Assembly (NCBI RefSeq): GCF_014905115.1
Contig: NZ_CP041235.1
Coordinates: 1,984,001-2,048,000, forward strand
DNA from: Sulfurimonas sediminis
GTDB lineage: Bacteria > Campylobacterota > Campylobacteria > Campylobacterales > Sulfurimonadaceae
Direction: 5' to 3'
Length of the DNA: 64,000 nucleotides
The position numbers and the translations under genes are program-made. Below the pieces are notes generated by a model. The model had not been told where the DNA came from and did no database searches. It was given only the letters and a program-made list of their open reading frames with translations. Below are positions 54,696 through 62,729 of the stretch, piece after piece. Each line of letters starts with the position of its first letter. The stretch's first letter is position 1.

Positions 54696-55160
54696 TTAAT
54701 CAACTTCAATTTCTACAGTTGCGCATATTATATCATGCAATGCTTTTTTATCTTTTCTATAAAATGGCGTTACTAATCCTAAAAGAATTGTTGCAGAAAA
54801 CAAAAAAGCTATAAAACGGCACAAAGCCCGTAAAAACCCTATATTTTCATAGGTTTTATCGTCAACTACTTTAATTTTGTAGGCTTTTTTTCCCGGAGTC
54901 TGTCCAAATTTTGCCAGAAGAACGGCGTAAATCAATCCATATGTTGCTACCCCGAAAAATGGTGCCCATTGCGAAGACTGAAATGCTTCTTTACTTCCCA
55001 TCACAATATAAGCAATAATGTATAAAATAGGCGCATATATCATAAACAAGTCGGTAATGAGTGCTTTTATTTTATCTGGATAACGCGCATAGCGTATGTG
55101 AGGTCTCTTTTGTTGTTGTTTTTGGTGTTTTGTGTTTTTTTTAATATCTCTAAATCTCAT
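54696..55160 (-). CDS. RDD-family membrane protein
   Basis: The 154-residue protein has a basic N-terminus and three to four hydrophobic segments (about 35-53, 65-83, 110-130). It has the RDD-type segments RYPDKIKALITDLFMIYAP, GQTPGKKAYKIKVVDDKT and ALCRFIAFLFS. RDD proteins are small membrane proteins of uncertain transport function. It is monocistronic, downstream of the petABC operon and a repeat region. Confidence 0.8.
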   Translation of the reverse strand: MRFRDIKKNTKHQKQQQKRPHIRYARYPDKIKALITDLFMIYAPILYIIAYIVMGSKEAFQSSQWAPFFGVATYGLIYAVLLAKFGQTPGKKAYKIKVVDDKTYENIGFLRALCRFIAFLFSATILLGLVTPFYRKDKKALHDIICATVEIEVD

Positions 55161-55175
55161 AAAAAGATTATATCA

Positions 55176-55325
55176 AAGTTCTACTTTAGTGTAGGTAAGT
55201 GAGGTAAGGACCTCAGCGGAGCAAAGGAATTACTTCCTTTGCGGGACTTACCAGAACTTTCAAAGTTCTCTTCAGTGACCTCAGCGGTCCAAGCGGAGCA
55301 AAGGAACTCACTTCCTTTGCGGGAC
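55176..55325. repeat. duplicated hairpin repeat R3 behind petC
   Basis: Two imperfect direct copies each hold CTCAGCGG..., then the hairpin GCAAAGGAA (55221-55229 and 55298-55306) paired with TTCCTTTGC (55234-55242 and 55312-55320), then GGGACT. Between them AGAACTTT and AAAGTTCT (55253-55260 and 55262-55269) form another perfect hairpin. It may act as a terminator or mRNA stabiliser for petABC or be a mobile palindrome; there is no coding potential. Confidence 0.7.
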
Positions 55326-55328
55326 TAA

Positions 55329-56297
55329 TTAATGTAAGTCTCTCCACACTTCTTTTTTCCAAAGAATAGCAAATATTGCAAAGATTATGATATAAATCAT
55401 GACATATTTACCGATTTCTTCTCTTTTGTGACGTTTTGAGTCTCCGACATTTTCAAGATGCTCAATCACTTTATCAGCAGCTTCTGCAGTCACACCTACA
55501 CGAGGCATAGCAGTTCCTTTGAGGTACGCTTGCGGATCTTCAACAAAAGTTTTGATGTAGTGCTCTCCACGAGAACGAATATACATACTTAAATCCGGTG
55601 GCAAAGTACCAAGGTATTTTGTCAAAGCATCCTGATAATCAAGCACTTTAGTCTCAAATGCCAACTCATCCTGCTTGTGTTTGAAGGTCGGTTTTTCACC
55701 GATTTGTGTCCATGGTGCATGAAGTTTTCCATCTAAATTATACGGATAATGAATTGCGTGACATCTGCCACAAGCAACTTCAAATGCCATATTAGGTGTT
55801 AGCTCTTCTTTTTTCACTGCAATAGATTGCAAATAAGCAACCATATCTGCAACTTCTTGATCCATATCTCCGCCTGCGCCATAAAACTGTGACATTGGAT
55901 ATGAAGCACCGCTTTTTTCATTGTATTTATGCTCAAGCATCAAAGCATGTGCAGGGTTTTTAATGAGTGCTGCCAAGAACTTCGCATCAAATACAACTCC
56001 TGCATTTGACAAATCCGGTGGATTTACACCATAGCTTTGTGCCGCTGTAACAGGATCCATCGGTGCAGGCAAACCTGCAACTTCGATACTGTGACAACCA
56101 GTACAAGCACCCGCACCCATAACTAAATCTTTCCCACGAGTTGCATCACCTTTTTTTGTTAATGCTGGTAAATCTTTATATGCAAATCCTTCACTTTCTA
56201 TATGCTTGTGCATTTGCGAATGGGCAAACGGTTCAACCAAATAGTACGTTACAAGAGTAAAAACAGTTACTACCGCTAATATAAATAATTCTTTCAC
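55329..56297 (-). CDS. petC: two-heme cytochrome c1 subunit of the bc1 complex
   Basis: The 322-residue protein has an N-terminal membrane anchor (about 4-21), two heme sites CTGCH (near 66) and CGRCH (near 176), a Met/Pro-rich region GTAMPRVGV and a C-terminal membrane segment near 296-313. This is the di-heme cytochrome c of the epsilon-type bc1 complex rather than the usual mono-heme c1. It passes electrons from the Rieske protein to downstream cytochromes in the periplasm. Confidence 0.93.
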   Translation of the reverse strand: MKELFILAVVTVFTLVTYYLVEPFAHSQMHKHIESEGFAYKDLPALTKKGDATRGKDLVMGAGACTGCHSIEVAGLPAPMDPVTAAQSYGVNPPDLSNAGVVFDAKFLAALIKNPAHALMLEHKYNEKSGASYPMSQFYGAGGDMDQEVADMVAYLQSIAVKKEELTPNMAFEVACGRCHAIHYPYNLDGKLHAPWTQIGEKPTFKHKQDELAFETKVLDYQDALTKYLGTLPPDLSMYIRSRGEHYIKTFVEDPQAYLKGTAMPRVGVTAEAADKVIEHLENVGDSKRHKREEIGKYVMIYIIIFAIFAILWKKEVWRDLH

Positions 56298-56307
56298 TTT
56301 TTACTCC

Positions 56308-57522
56308 TTAAACTTTTTTTTCAAATTTTGTGATAAATGGAAGTATAATCCATAAACCGATAAACGTTAATGCCGCATATAAACCGATAGTGCTAAATAC
56401 ACCTTCTGGCGGAACCTTACCCATTGCCGTCAGTATGATCATGTCAATCAACATTGCCCAAAACCAGTATTTAAACAAACCACGACGTGACGCAGGTACT
56501 GCATTTGGACTTTTGTCTAAAAATGGCAATAAGAAGAAAATAACCTGTGCAAATGCAAATGCAATCAACCCAACATCAGTAGAAAATGGACGTAAAATCT
56601 CATAAGACCATAAGAAATACCACTCAGGGTAAATATGCGCTGGAGTCTTCAGACCATCTGCCGGGTCAAAGTTTACAGGATCCATTGCAAAATCATAGTG
56701 ATAAAATACAAGATAGAAGAAAAGAATAAGGAAAATACCTACAACCATCATATCTTTTGCCAAAAAGTCATTCATAAAACGAATTACTTTTGAGTTTGCT
56801 TTATCTCCAGCCAAATATTTTTTCGCTTCAGCATCAAAGTCAATCTCTTCACCATCTTGATTATTTACATGTGGAATACGAAGCGCACCGAAGTGTAATC
56901 CGATAAGACCGATAATTGCCAAAGGAATCAACAATACATGTAACATAAAGAAACGGTTCAAAAATGCCTGAGCAGGAACATAATCTCCACGAATCCACTC
57001 AACTAAACCATCAGCATGTAAACTACCGCCGGCAAAAAGGTTTGTAATAACCATACCTGCCCAGTAAGACATTTGACCCCATGGAAGCATATACCCTGAA
57101 AATGCTTCTGCTGAAAATGCAACAAATAAAAGCATACCCGAGATCCAAATCATTTCACGGCCGTTCTTATATGAACCATAATATATACCCGTAAACATAT
57201 GTATATAAATAATTAAAAAAACTACCGATGCCGCTACACCATGCACATGCCTCCACAGCCAGCCGTAACCGACTTCTTGCATTATCGTGTAGTTTACACT
57301 GTCAAATGCCAAATCAATGTTTGGCTGATAATACATCAACAAGAATATACCTGATACTAATAACAATCCAAATGTAATTGCAAGTATCATACCCATTGCC
57401 CATAAAAAATTGATATTCTTAGGAATCCAATATTCTGTTGCTAAAACACGATTAAGCGTGTCAATAGCAAGTCGTTGATTGAGCCAATCATGCAAATTTT
57501 TTGCTTTTGTAAAATGTGCCAT
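56308..57522 (-). CDS. petB: cytochrome b subunit of the bc1 complex
   Basis: The 404-residue protein has about eight membrane helices. Heme-ligating histidines are seen in WRHVHGVAAS and FFMLHVLLIPLAIIGLIGLHFG, with GYMLPWGQMSYW between, and the quinol-site PEW motif in IYPEWYFLWSYEIL. It oxidises menaquinol and moves protons. It lies between petA and petC in the operon. Confidence 0.96.
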   Translation of the reverse strand: MAHFTKAKNLHDWLNQRLAIDTLNRVLATEYWIPKNINFLWAMGMILAITFGLLLVSGIFLLMYYQPNIDLAFDSVNYTIMQEVGYGWLWRHVHGVAASVVFLIIYIHMFTGIYYGSYKNGREMIWISGMLLFVAFSAEAFSGYMLPWGQMSYWAGMVITNLFAGGSLHADGLVEWIRGDYVPAQAFLNRFFMLHVLLIPLAIIGLIGLHFGALRIPHVNNQDGEEIDFDAEAKKYLAGDKANSKVIRFMNDFLAKDMMVVGIFLILFFYLVFYHYDFAMDPVNFDPADGLKTPAHIYPEWYFLWSYEILRPFSTDVGLIAFAFAQVIFFLLPFLDKSPNAVPASRRGLFKYWFWAMLIDMIILTAMGKVPPEGVFSTIGLYAALTFIGLWIILPFITKFEKKV

Positions 57523-57536
57523 TTATCTTCCTTTGC

Positions 57537-58073
57537 TTATGCTTTTAATGTTATGCCATTTTCAAGCATCTTTTTATATTCAGGTCCTTCTTCACCTAAA
57601 ACCAGTTTGTTTCCATCAACTTTAAATGGAGGAATATCAAGCCCACGTGGTGGCGGAGCTTTTGTCACATCACCTGTGAAATCATACATACCACCATGAC
57701 ATGCACATAAAAAGCTTTGCTCATCTGGATTATATCCAGGAATACAACCAAGGTGCGTACAAAGACCAAGGCAAACCAAAAAGTAGTCATTGCCTATTTT
57801 AATAAGTCTTTCCATATCTTTAGGATTTTCTTCTGCTTTTTTAACCATCTCTGCAGTTTGCTTCAAAACAAAAATAGGCTTCCCTCTCCATTTTTCTGTT
57901 ACCAACTCATTCTCTTTATACTGCGACATATCAAGAGTAGTAAACCCAGCTGCTTTTACACTCGGTAAAGGATCCCAGGATCTCTTCATTGCATATAATG
58001 AAGCAACAGCACCCACACCGGCAACAGCACCGAATGCTTTGCCCATAAAACCTCTACGGCTATTATTTTTCAT
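57537..58073 (-). CDS. petA: Rieske iron-sulfur subunit of the bc1 complex
   Basis: The 178-residue protein has a twin-arginine signal/anchor (NSRRGFMGKAFG, then a hydrophobic stretch to about 27). The Rieske cluster motifs CTHLGC and CACHGGMYDFTG, each with Cys and His ligands, give the 2Fe-2S centre. It is the first gene of petABC, with a TATAAT promoter just upstream. Confidence 0.96.
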   Translation of the reverse strand: MKNNSRRGFMGKAFGAVAGVGAVASLYAMKRSWDPLPSVKAAGFTTLDMSQYKENELVTEKWRGKPIFVLKQTAEMVKKAEENPKDMERLIKIGNDYFLVCLGLCTHLGCIPGYNPDEQSFLCACHGGMYDFTGDVTKAPPPRGLDIPPFKVDGNKLVLGEEGPEYKKMLENGITLKA

Positions 58074-58106
58074 GTTTTCTCTCTTCTTTATTCAATTTTC
58101 AATCTT

Positions 58107-58112
58107 ATTATA
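58107..58112 (-). promoter_or_regulatory. petABC -10 element
   Basis: On the minus strand GGTATATAATAAG contains TATAAT at 58107-58112, about 35 bases before the petA ATG. The -35 region is AT-rich without a clear hexamer. Confidence 0.5.
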
Positions 58113-58133
58113 TACCAAATAAGTTTTAATTAT

Positions 58134-59000
58134 TTATAAATTTAAGCTTTCCTTTAGAAAGTTTACCATTTTGTTACTATTTTTTTCAATTGTTCCGTAG
58201 TTTCTCGTAAAAACAGTCTCTAATATCACATTTAAGTGACTTTTATCATAATTATGAACGACAGGAATATTTAAGCTTTCAAACAGAGGAATAAAATCCC
58301 GTGTGTAATCTTCTCTTTGTATATAAACAGGTTTCCCGCCAGCAGCTAAAGAATCAAGGACTGCCTGTGGCGAAGCTGTTACTAAAACTTCACTCTGCAT
58401 TATCATTGCATCATACTCTTCAAATTCGAAGTAATGAACGAATCTTGTTTTTAACATTTCTTCATAATCTAGAAAATAATAAAATCCCAGTTGCAAATAC
58501 GGGTGTAAATCTTCTATAAAGTCCAAATGTTTTTGTAAATCTTTTTCATAATCATCATCCCCGAAAAAATAAGAAAGTGGCACTGTTTTTTCTTTACATG
58601 TAAAGTATTTGTCAGCTACAACCACGGCTTTGCAGATACCTTCACCTTCCAAATAGGGAGAGAGCAAAAACTCATTTTCCGCTTTTACCTCATCAGGCTT
58701 ATCACTGATTCTCACAAATCTTGAAAAATAGTTTCGCATATCTTCAAGCATAATGGAATTAGCTTCCTCAGAATCAAAAATTAATTTGTCGCCGTTATGG
58801 GCAATTTGGGGAATATTTCGCACAACATCAATCCCCACGCTCTTGTCTATGCCAAAATCTCGTGCCGCCTGTGCAATTCTGTAGTCACTTGTCAGCAGTG
58901 TAATATCTTCATCCTCTAAAGCATTGAGTATCGCCACCGCTCTGCGAAATCTGTCCAGACCTATTCTGTGCCCCGTATGCACATAATAAAAAGTTCTCAT
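58134..59000 (-). CDS. glycosyltransferase-like protein of unknown function
   Basis: The 288-residue soluble protein starts [23 protein letters not shown] and later has [27 protein letters not shown], which resembles the nucleotide-sugar-binding half of MurG/PseG-like GT-B enzymes. The first half recalls the N-terminal Gly-rich loop of that fold. No substrate can be named. It overlaps mnmG by four bases. Confidence 0.5.
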   Translation of the reverse strand: MRTFYYVHTGHRIGLDRFRRAVAILNALEDEDITLLTSDYRIAQAARDFGIDKSVGIDVVRNIPQIAHNGDKLIFDSEEANSIMLEDMRNYFSRFVRISDKPDEVKAENEFLLSPYLEGEGICKAVVVADKYFTCKEKTVPLSYFFGDDDYEKDLQKHLDFIEDLHPYLQLGFYYFLDYEEMLKTRFVHYFEFEEYDAMIMQSEVLVTASPQAVLDSLAAGGKPVYIQREDYTRDFIPLFESLNIPVVHNYDKSHLNVILETVFTRNYGTIEKNSNKMVNFLKESLNL

Positions 59001-60874
59001 TGTTTTTTTGCAGCCATTCTGATATATATATGCAGTATCTCTATCGCTGCCGGTGTAATTCCGCTGATGTTCATTGCAGCCTGGAGTGTCGGCGGAGAAA
59101 AAGCCGCCAGTTTTTCCTGTACCTCTTTGGAGAGTCCGCTCACACCCGTAAAATCAAAGCCTTCGGGTATTTTGACTTTGAGATACTTTTTCATACGCTC
59201 TATCTCTTGGCTCTGTTTGTCAACGTAGCGGGCATATTTGCCTTCTACCAAAATTTCTTCTTTTATGTAGTCATCATACTTGTCAAGTTCAGGCACAACT
59301 GTGACCATCTTCTGCACATCAAATGTTTTACGGGCAATAAGCTGCTGTGCGGTTGAGACATCTTTTAGAGGCTGTTCATCCATAGATGCAAGCAGTGCGT
59401 TAAACTCTTTGTTTGGCGTAAATTTTGTATTTTCCAAAAGCTGTGCACCTTCTTGTATCTGCTGTGCTTTTGTTTTGATTTTTTCATACTGTTCATCAGA
59501 AATGAGTCCAAGTTCATGTCCATATTTTCCCAGTCTAACATCTGCAGACTCTTCACGAAGCAAAAGACGATACTCTGCACGGGAGGTAAACATTCTGTAA
59601 GGCTCATTCGTTCCTTTGGTTACCAAATCATCTATAAGCACACCGATGTATGCCTCATCACGACGAAGAATAAGCGGTTCTTTATTTTGCAGGGCCAAAG
59701 AAGCATTGATACCCGCCATAATCCCCTGTGCCGCTGCCTCTTCATAGCCTGTTGTCCCGTTTATCTGACCGGCTAAATAGAGTCCTTTGATTTTTTTGGT
59801 CTCAAGCGAATGTTTCAGCTCACGCGGATCCACAAAATCATACTCTATGGCATAGCCGTAACGGACGATTTTTGCATTTTCCATTCCCTTGACCGAGTGG
59901 ATCATATCCCGCTGCACCTCCGGCGGTAAAGAGGTACTCAGACCGTTGACATAAATCTCCGTGTTGTCCATAGTTTGTGGTTCCAAAAAGAGATGATGTC
60001 TCTCTTTGTCTGGAAACTTGTCTATTTTATCTTCTATAGATGGGCAGTATCTCGGACTTTTTCCGGCAATCTGACCGGTAAACAGAGGAGCCCTGTAAAA
60101 ATTGCTCTCAATAATTTGGTGCGTGGTCTCATTTGTATAGGCAATGTAGCACGGCAGTTGTTTTTTTGTCGCACGGAATTTTTCTCTGTCTGTTCTAAAA
60201 CTAAAAGGATTCGGCAACGCATCCCCACCCTGCTCTTCCATTACGGAAAAATCAATGCTTGAAGAGTCAATACGCGCGCAGGTTCCTGTTTTTAAACGTG
60301 CCATACTGAGCCCTGCATCATTTTTAAGCGAAGCAGAAAGTCCGACGCTTCGTGGTTCACCAAAACGTCCGCCCTCTTGCTGTACCTCGCCTACATGTAT
60401 GATACCGTTGAGAAATGTCCCTGAAGTGATGATGACTTTTTTGGCTCTGTACTCATTTAAAAGTGCGGTGCGGACACCTTTTACCTCATCTTCTTCTATG
60501 ATTAATGATTCAACCGTATCCTGTGCCAAATCAAGATTGGGTGTACCCAGTACAACATTTCTGGCGATTATACGGTACTTGTCCATATCTATCTGTGCAC
60601 GGCTGCCGCGAACAGCCGGTCCTTTTGTCTGATTGAGTATGCGAAACTGAATGCCCGCTTCATCGGTAATCAGTCCCATTTCACCGCCGAGTGCATCAAG
60701 CTCCCGCACCAAATGCCCTTTTGCGAGTCCGCCCACAGCAGGATTACAGGAAGTCGCTCCGACATTTTCCGCAAGCATGGAAATCATCAGTGTTTTGTGC
60801 CCCATTCGAGCTGCCGCCAAAGAAGCCTCTATACCCGCATGTCCACCGCCTACTACTATTACATCATAATTCAT
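58997..60874 (-). CDS. mnmG: tRNA uridine 5-carboxymethylaminomethyl modification enzyme
   Basis: The 625-residue FAD protein (GidA) modifies the wobble uridine of several tRNAs with MnmE. It has the FAD-binding [53 protein letters not shown] and [18 protein letters not shown] helical C-terminal domain binds MnmE. The length is normal for the family. It is divergent from the small-protein/Sel1/ribE operon, with a structured palindrome between. Confidence 0.97.
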   Translation of the reverse strand: MNYDVIVVGGGHAGIEASLAAARMGHKTLMISMLAENVGATSCNPAVGGLAKGHLVRELDALGGEMGLITDEAGIQFRILNQTKGPAVRGSRAQIDMDKYRIIARNVVLGTPNLDLAQDTVESLIIEEDEVKGVRTALLNEYRAKKVIITSGTFLNGIIHVGEVQQEGGRFGEPRSVGLSASLKNDAGLSMARLKTGTCARIDSSSIDFSVMEEQGGDALPNPFSFRTDREKFRATKKQLPCYIAYTNETTHQIIESNFYRAPLFTGQIAGKSPRYCPSIEDKIDKFPDKERHHLFLEPQTMDNTEIYVNGLSTSLPPEVQRDMIHSVKGMENAKIVRYGYAIEYDFVDPRELKHSLETKKIKGLYLAGQINGTTGYEEAAAQGIMAGINASLALQNKEPLILRRDEAYIGVLIDDLVTKGTNEPYRMFTSRAEYRLLLREESADVRLGKYGHELGLISDEQYEKIKTKAQQIQEGAQLLENTKFTPNKEFNALLASMDEQPLKDVSTAQQLIARKTFDVQKMVTVVPELDKYDDYIKEEILVEGKYARYVDKQSQEIERMKKYLKVKIPEGFDFTGVSGLSKEVQEKLAAFSPPTLQAAMNISGITPAAIEILHIYIRMAAKKQ

Positions 60875-60898
60875 TTATACATCCTATTAGCATAACTT

Positions 60899-61023
60899 GT
60901 TTATATAAGTAGTTTAATTTGCGGATTTTTAAAATCATTCAAGAATGAATTCTGATTTTCAAGCCTCGGAAAAATCACAGGATGTGGTTTTGAGAATGAG
61001 CTAATTAAATTACTTATATAAAC
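60899..61023. repeat. 125-base branched palindrome between mnmG and a divergent operon
   Basis: Outer arms GTTTATATAAGTA... (60899-60922) and 61000-61023 match at 22 of 24 positions. Inside, AAAATCATTC (from 60931) pairs with a segment ending GATTTT (60954-60959), and AAAATCACA (60971-60979) pairs with TGTGGTTTT (60983-60991). The layout is a stem with two inner hairpins. It may be a mobile palindrome or a structured leader; promoters for both flanking genes probably lie around it. Confidence 0.7.
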
Positions 61024-61123
61024 TTACTTTATTAAAGCGAATTTTATCATTTTTCAGTATCATTTGCATAATATAAAGTAAATTTATGAGAATTCTGAAA
61101 GAAGTCTATATAAGGTTTTTAAG

Positions 61124-61330
61124 ATGAGTACAGATTTATTTCGAGATTATGTACCCGAAATACTGGTTTATGACCCCGAAATTGACGGCAGTTATGAGCA
61201 TAAAATACGTAATGAACATCTCAGCAGCAAAGAAAAATTATTAGAAAAAGTAAGAAAAGCAAAAGCAGCCGCCAAAGGCAATGCAACAACTTTTAGACAA
61301 CCAATTCGTACGGAGAATGAAAAACAATGA
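61124..61330 (+). CDS. small charged protein of unknown function
   Basis: The 68-residue protein has an acidic first half (FRDYVPEILVYDPEIDGSYEHK) and a basic second half rich in Lys and Ala. No family is recognised. It overlaps the Sel1-repeat gene by four bases, which supports expression, and is the first gene of a probable operon ending in ribE. Confidence 0.65.
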   Translation: MSTDLFRDYVPEILVYDPEIDGSYEHKIRNEHLSSKEKLLEKVRKAKAAAKGNATTFRQPIRTENEKQ

Positions 61331-62013
61331 TACAAAAAGCAAACGAAGCCTATAATTCCGGTGATTTTGAAACTGCATACAAACTTTATACACAGCTGGC
61401 AGAAGAAGGCAATGCCGATGCGCAAACCTCTTTGGGATATATGCACCAAATGGCACAGGGGTGTGAAAAAGATGAGGCAAAAACACTGGAGCTCTACACA
61501 AAGGCAGCCGAAGCGAAACAGCCGTATGCGCTTTTTAACCTTGCTATTTTATATGAAAACGGTGTTGGCGGTGTCAAGCATGACATGTTCAAGGCATATG
61601 AGCTGCATATGGAAGCGGCAACAAGAGGTGTTCCACCTGCCATGTATGAAGTTGCTCTCATGCTAGAACGCGGACTTGGCTGTATGCAAAACTACTCCGA
61701 AGCGGCATTCTGGTATGAAGAAGCGGCAAAACGCGGGCATCTGCAGGCATTTAACAATCTTGGCGCACTCTACAAAGAGGGACATGGCGTGATACAGAAT
61801 GATGCAAAAGCTTTTATCTGCTTTAAACGTGCAGCTGATGGCGGACTCACAGAAGGACTGTATAACTTGGGTCTGCTTTATGATCAGGGAATAGGCTGTG
61901 AAGAGGATCATGACAAAGCGCTTGATTTGTGCCGAAAAGCCGCCTATCAAGGGCATGAAAAAGCCAAAGCTATCATCAAGGGTCTTCAAGAAGACGGCAA
62001 AATTGTTTTTTAA
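61327..62013 (+). CDS. Sel1-repeat (TPR-like) protein
   Basis: The 228-residue protein is built of about six Sel1 repeats of about 36 residues, with the pattern A-x6-GY/LY (SLGYMHQMAQGCEKD, NLAILYENGVGGVKHD, ALMLERGLGCMQN, NLGALYKEGHGVIQND, NLGLLYDQGIGCEED). Unlike many Helicobacter Hcp proteins it has no signal peptide, so it is probably cytoplasmic. Such repeats mediate protein contacts; partners are unknown. Confidence 0.88.
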   Translation: MIQKANEAYNSGDFETAYKLYTQLAEEGNADAQTSLGYMHQMAQGCEKDEAKTLELYTKAAEAKQPYALFNLAILYENGVGGVKHDMFKAYELHMEAATRGVPPAMYEVALMLERGLGCMQNYSEAAFWYEEAAKRGHLQAFNNLGALYKEGHGVIQNDAKAFICFKRAADGGLTEGLYNLGLLYDQGIGCEEDHDKALDLCRKAAYQGHEKAKAIIKGLQEDGKIVF

Positions 62014-62022
62014 GGAGCTGAT

Positions 62023-62637
62023 TTGTTTACAGGTTTAATCAGAGAAGTTGCAACAGTGAAAAGTTTTGTAGGTTCCTCTCTCAGTATCAGAGCAACATAC
62101 AAAGCCAATATCGGTGATTCAATTGCCGTAAACGGTGCCTGTTTAACCGTAGTAAAAGTAAATCCAGACGGCTTTGCCGTAGAACTCTCTCCTGAGAGCC
62201 AGAAACTTTTGGCCATTGAAAACTATAGAAACGAGGTGCATATAGAACCTGCTATGAAAATGGGTGACCGTTTTGAAGGGCATATCGTTCAGGGGCATAT
62301 TGATACCGTCGGCACCATTAAAGACATCAAAAACAACGGTAACTCCTATGATGTTTTTATAACGGTAGAGAAGAAATTCATTCCCTATATTGTGCCAAAA
62401 GGCTCCATCACCATAGACGGCGTAAGTTTGACTGTCAATGATGTCAATGAAAACAGTTTTCGTCTGACTATCATTCCGCATACCATGAAAGAGACGCTTT
62501 TTAAGAACTACCGCAAAGGCAGTCGTGTCAATGTCGAGACAGATATGTTTGCCCGGTACGTTGCACATATTATCAATCATCAAAAATCAACTTCACTCTC
62601 ATGGGATGAAGTAGATCGAATAAGTGCAAATTATTAA
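62023..62637 (+). CDS. ribE: riboflavin synthase alpha chain
   Basis: The 204-residue enzyme dismutates two 6,7-dimethyl-8-ribityllumazines to riboflavin. It starts with TTG, correctly spaced after AAGGAG, giving the family N-terminus MFTGLIREV. Two lumazine-binding repeats are visible: VNGACLTVVKVN with GHIVQGHIDTVG, and ITIDGVSLTVNDVNENSFRLTIIPHT. No FMN riboswitch is seen. It is third in the small operon. Confidence 0.95.
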   Translation: MFTGLIREVATVKSFVGSSLSIRATYKANIGDSIAVNGACLTVVKVNPDGFAVELSPESQKLLAIENYRNEVHIEPAMKMGDRFEGHIVQGHIDTVGTIKDIKNNGNSYDVFITVEKKFIPYIVPKGSITIDGVSLTVNDVNENSFRLTIIPHTMKETLFKNYRKGSRVNVETDMFARYVAHIINHQKSTSLSWDEVDRISANY

Positions 62638-62644
62638 TTTTTCA

Positions 62645-62700
62645 AAACCCGTACTTTTAACGCTAAGCTGAGAGTCAACGCAACAACAGTCGGCAGTGCA
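62645..62700. repeat. decayed R1-related repeat
   Basis: The ribE to recQ gap holds AACCCGTACTT, GCTGAGAGT and CAACAGTCGGCAGTG, which match in order the modules of the repeats near 10.8 kb and 35.0 kb, but the pairing arms are damaged. It is taken as an old copy of the R1 family. Confidence 0.6.
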
Positions 62701-62729
62701 AAAAAAAGTTGACAACAAATGGAGTACAA

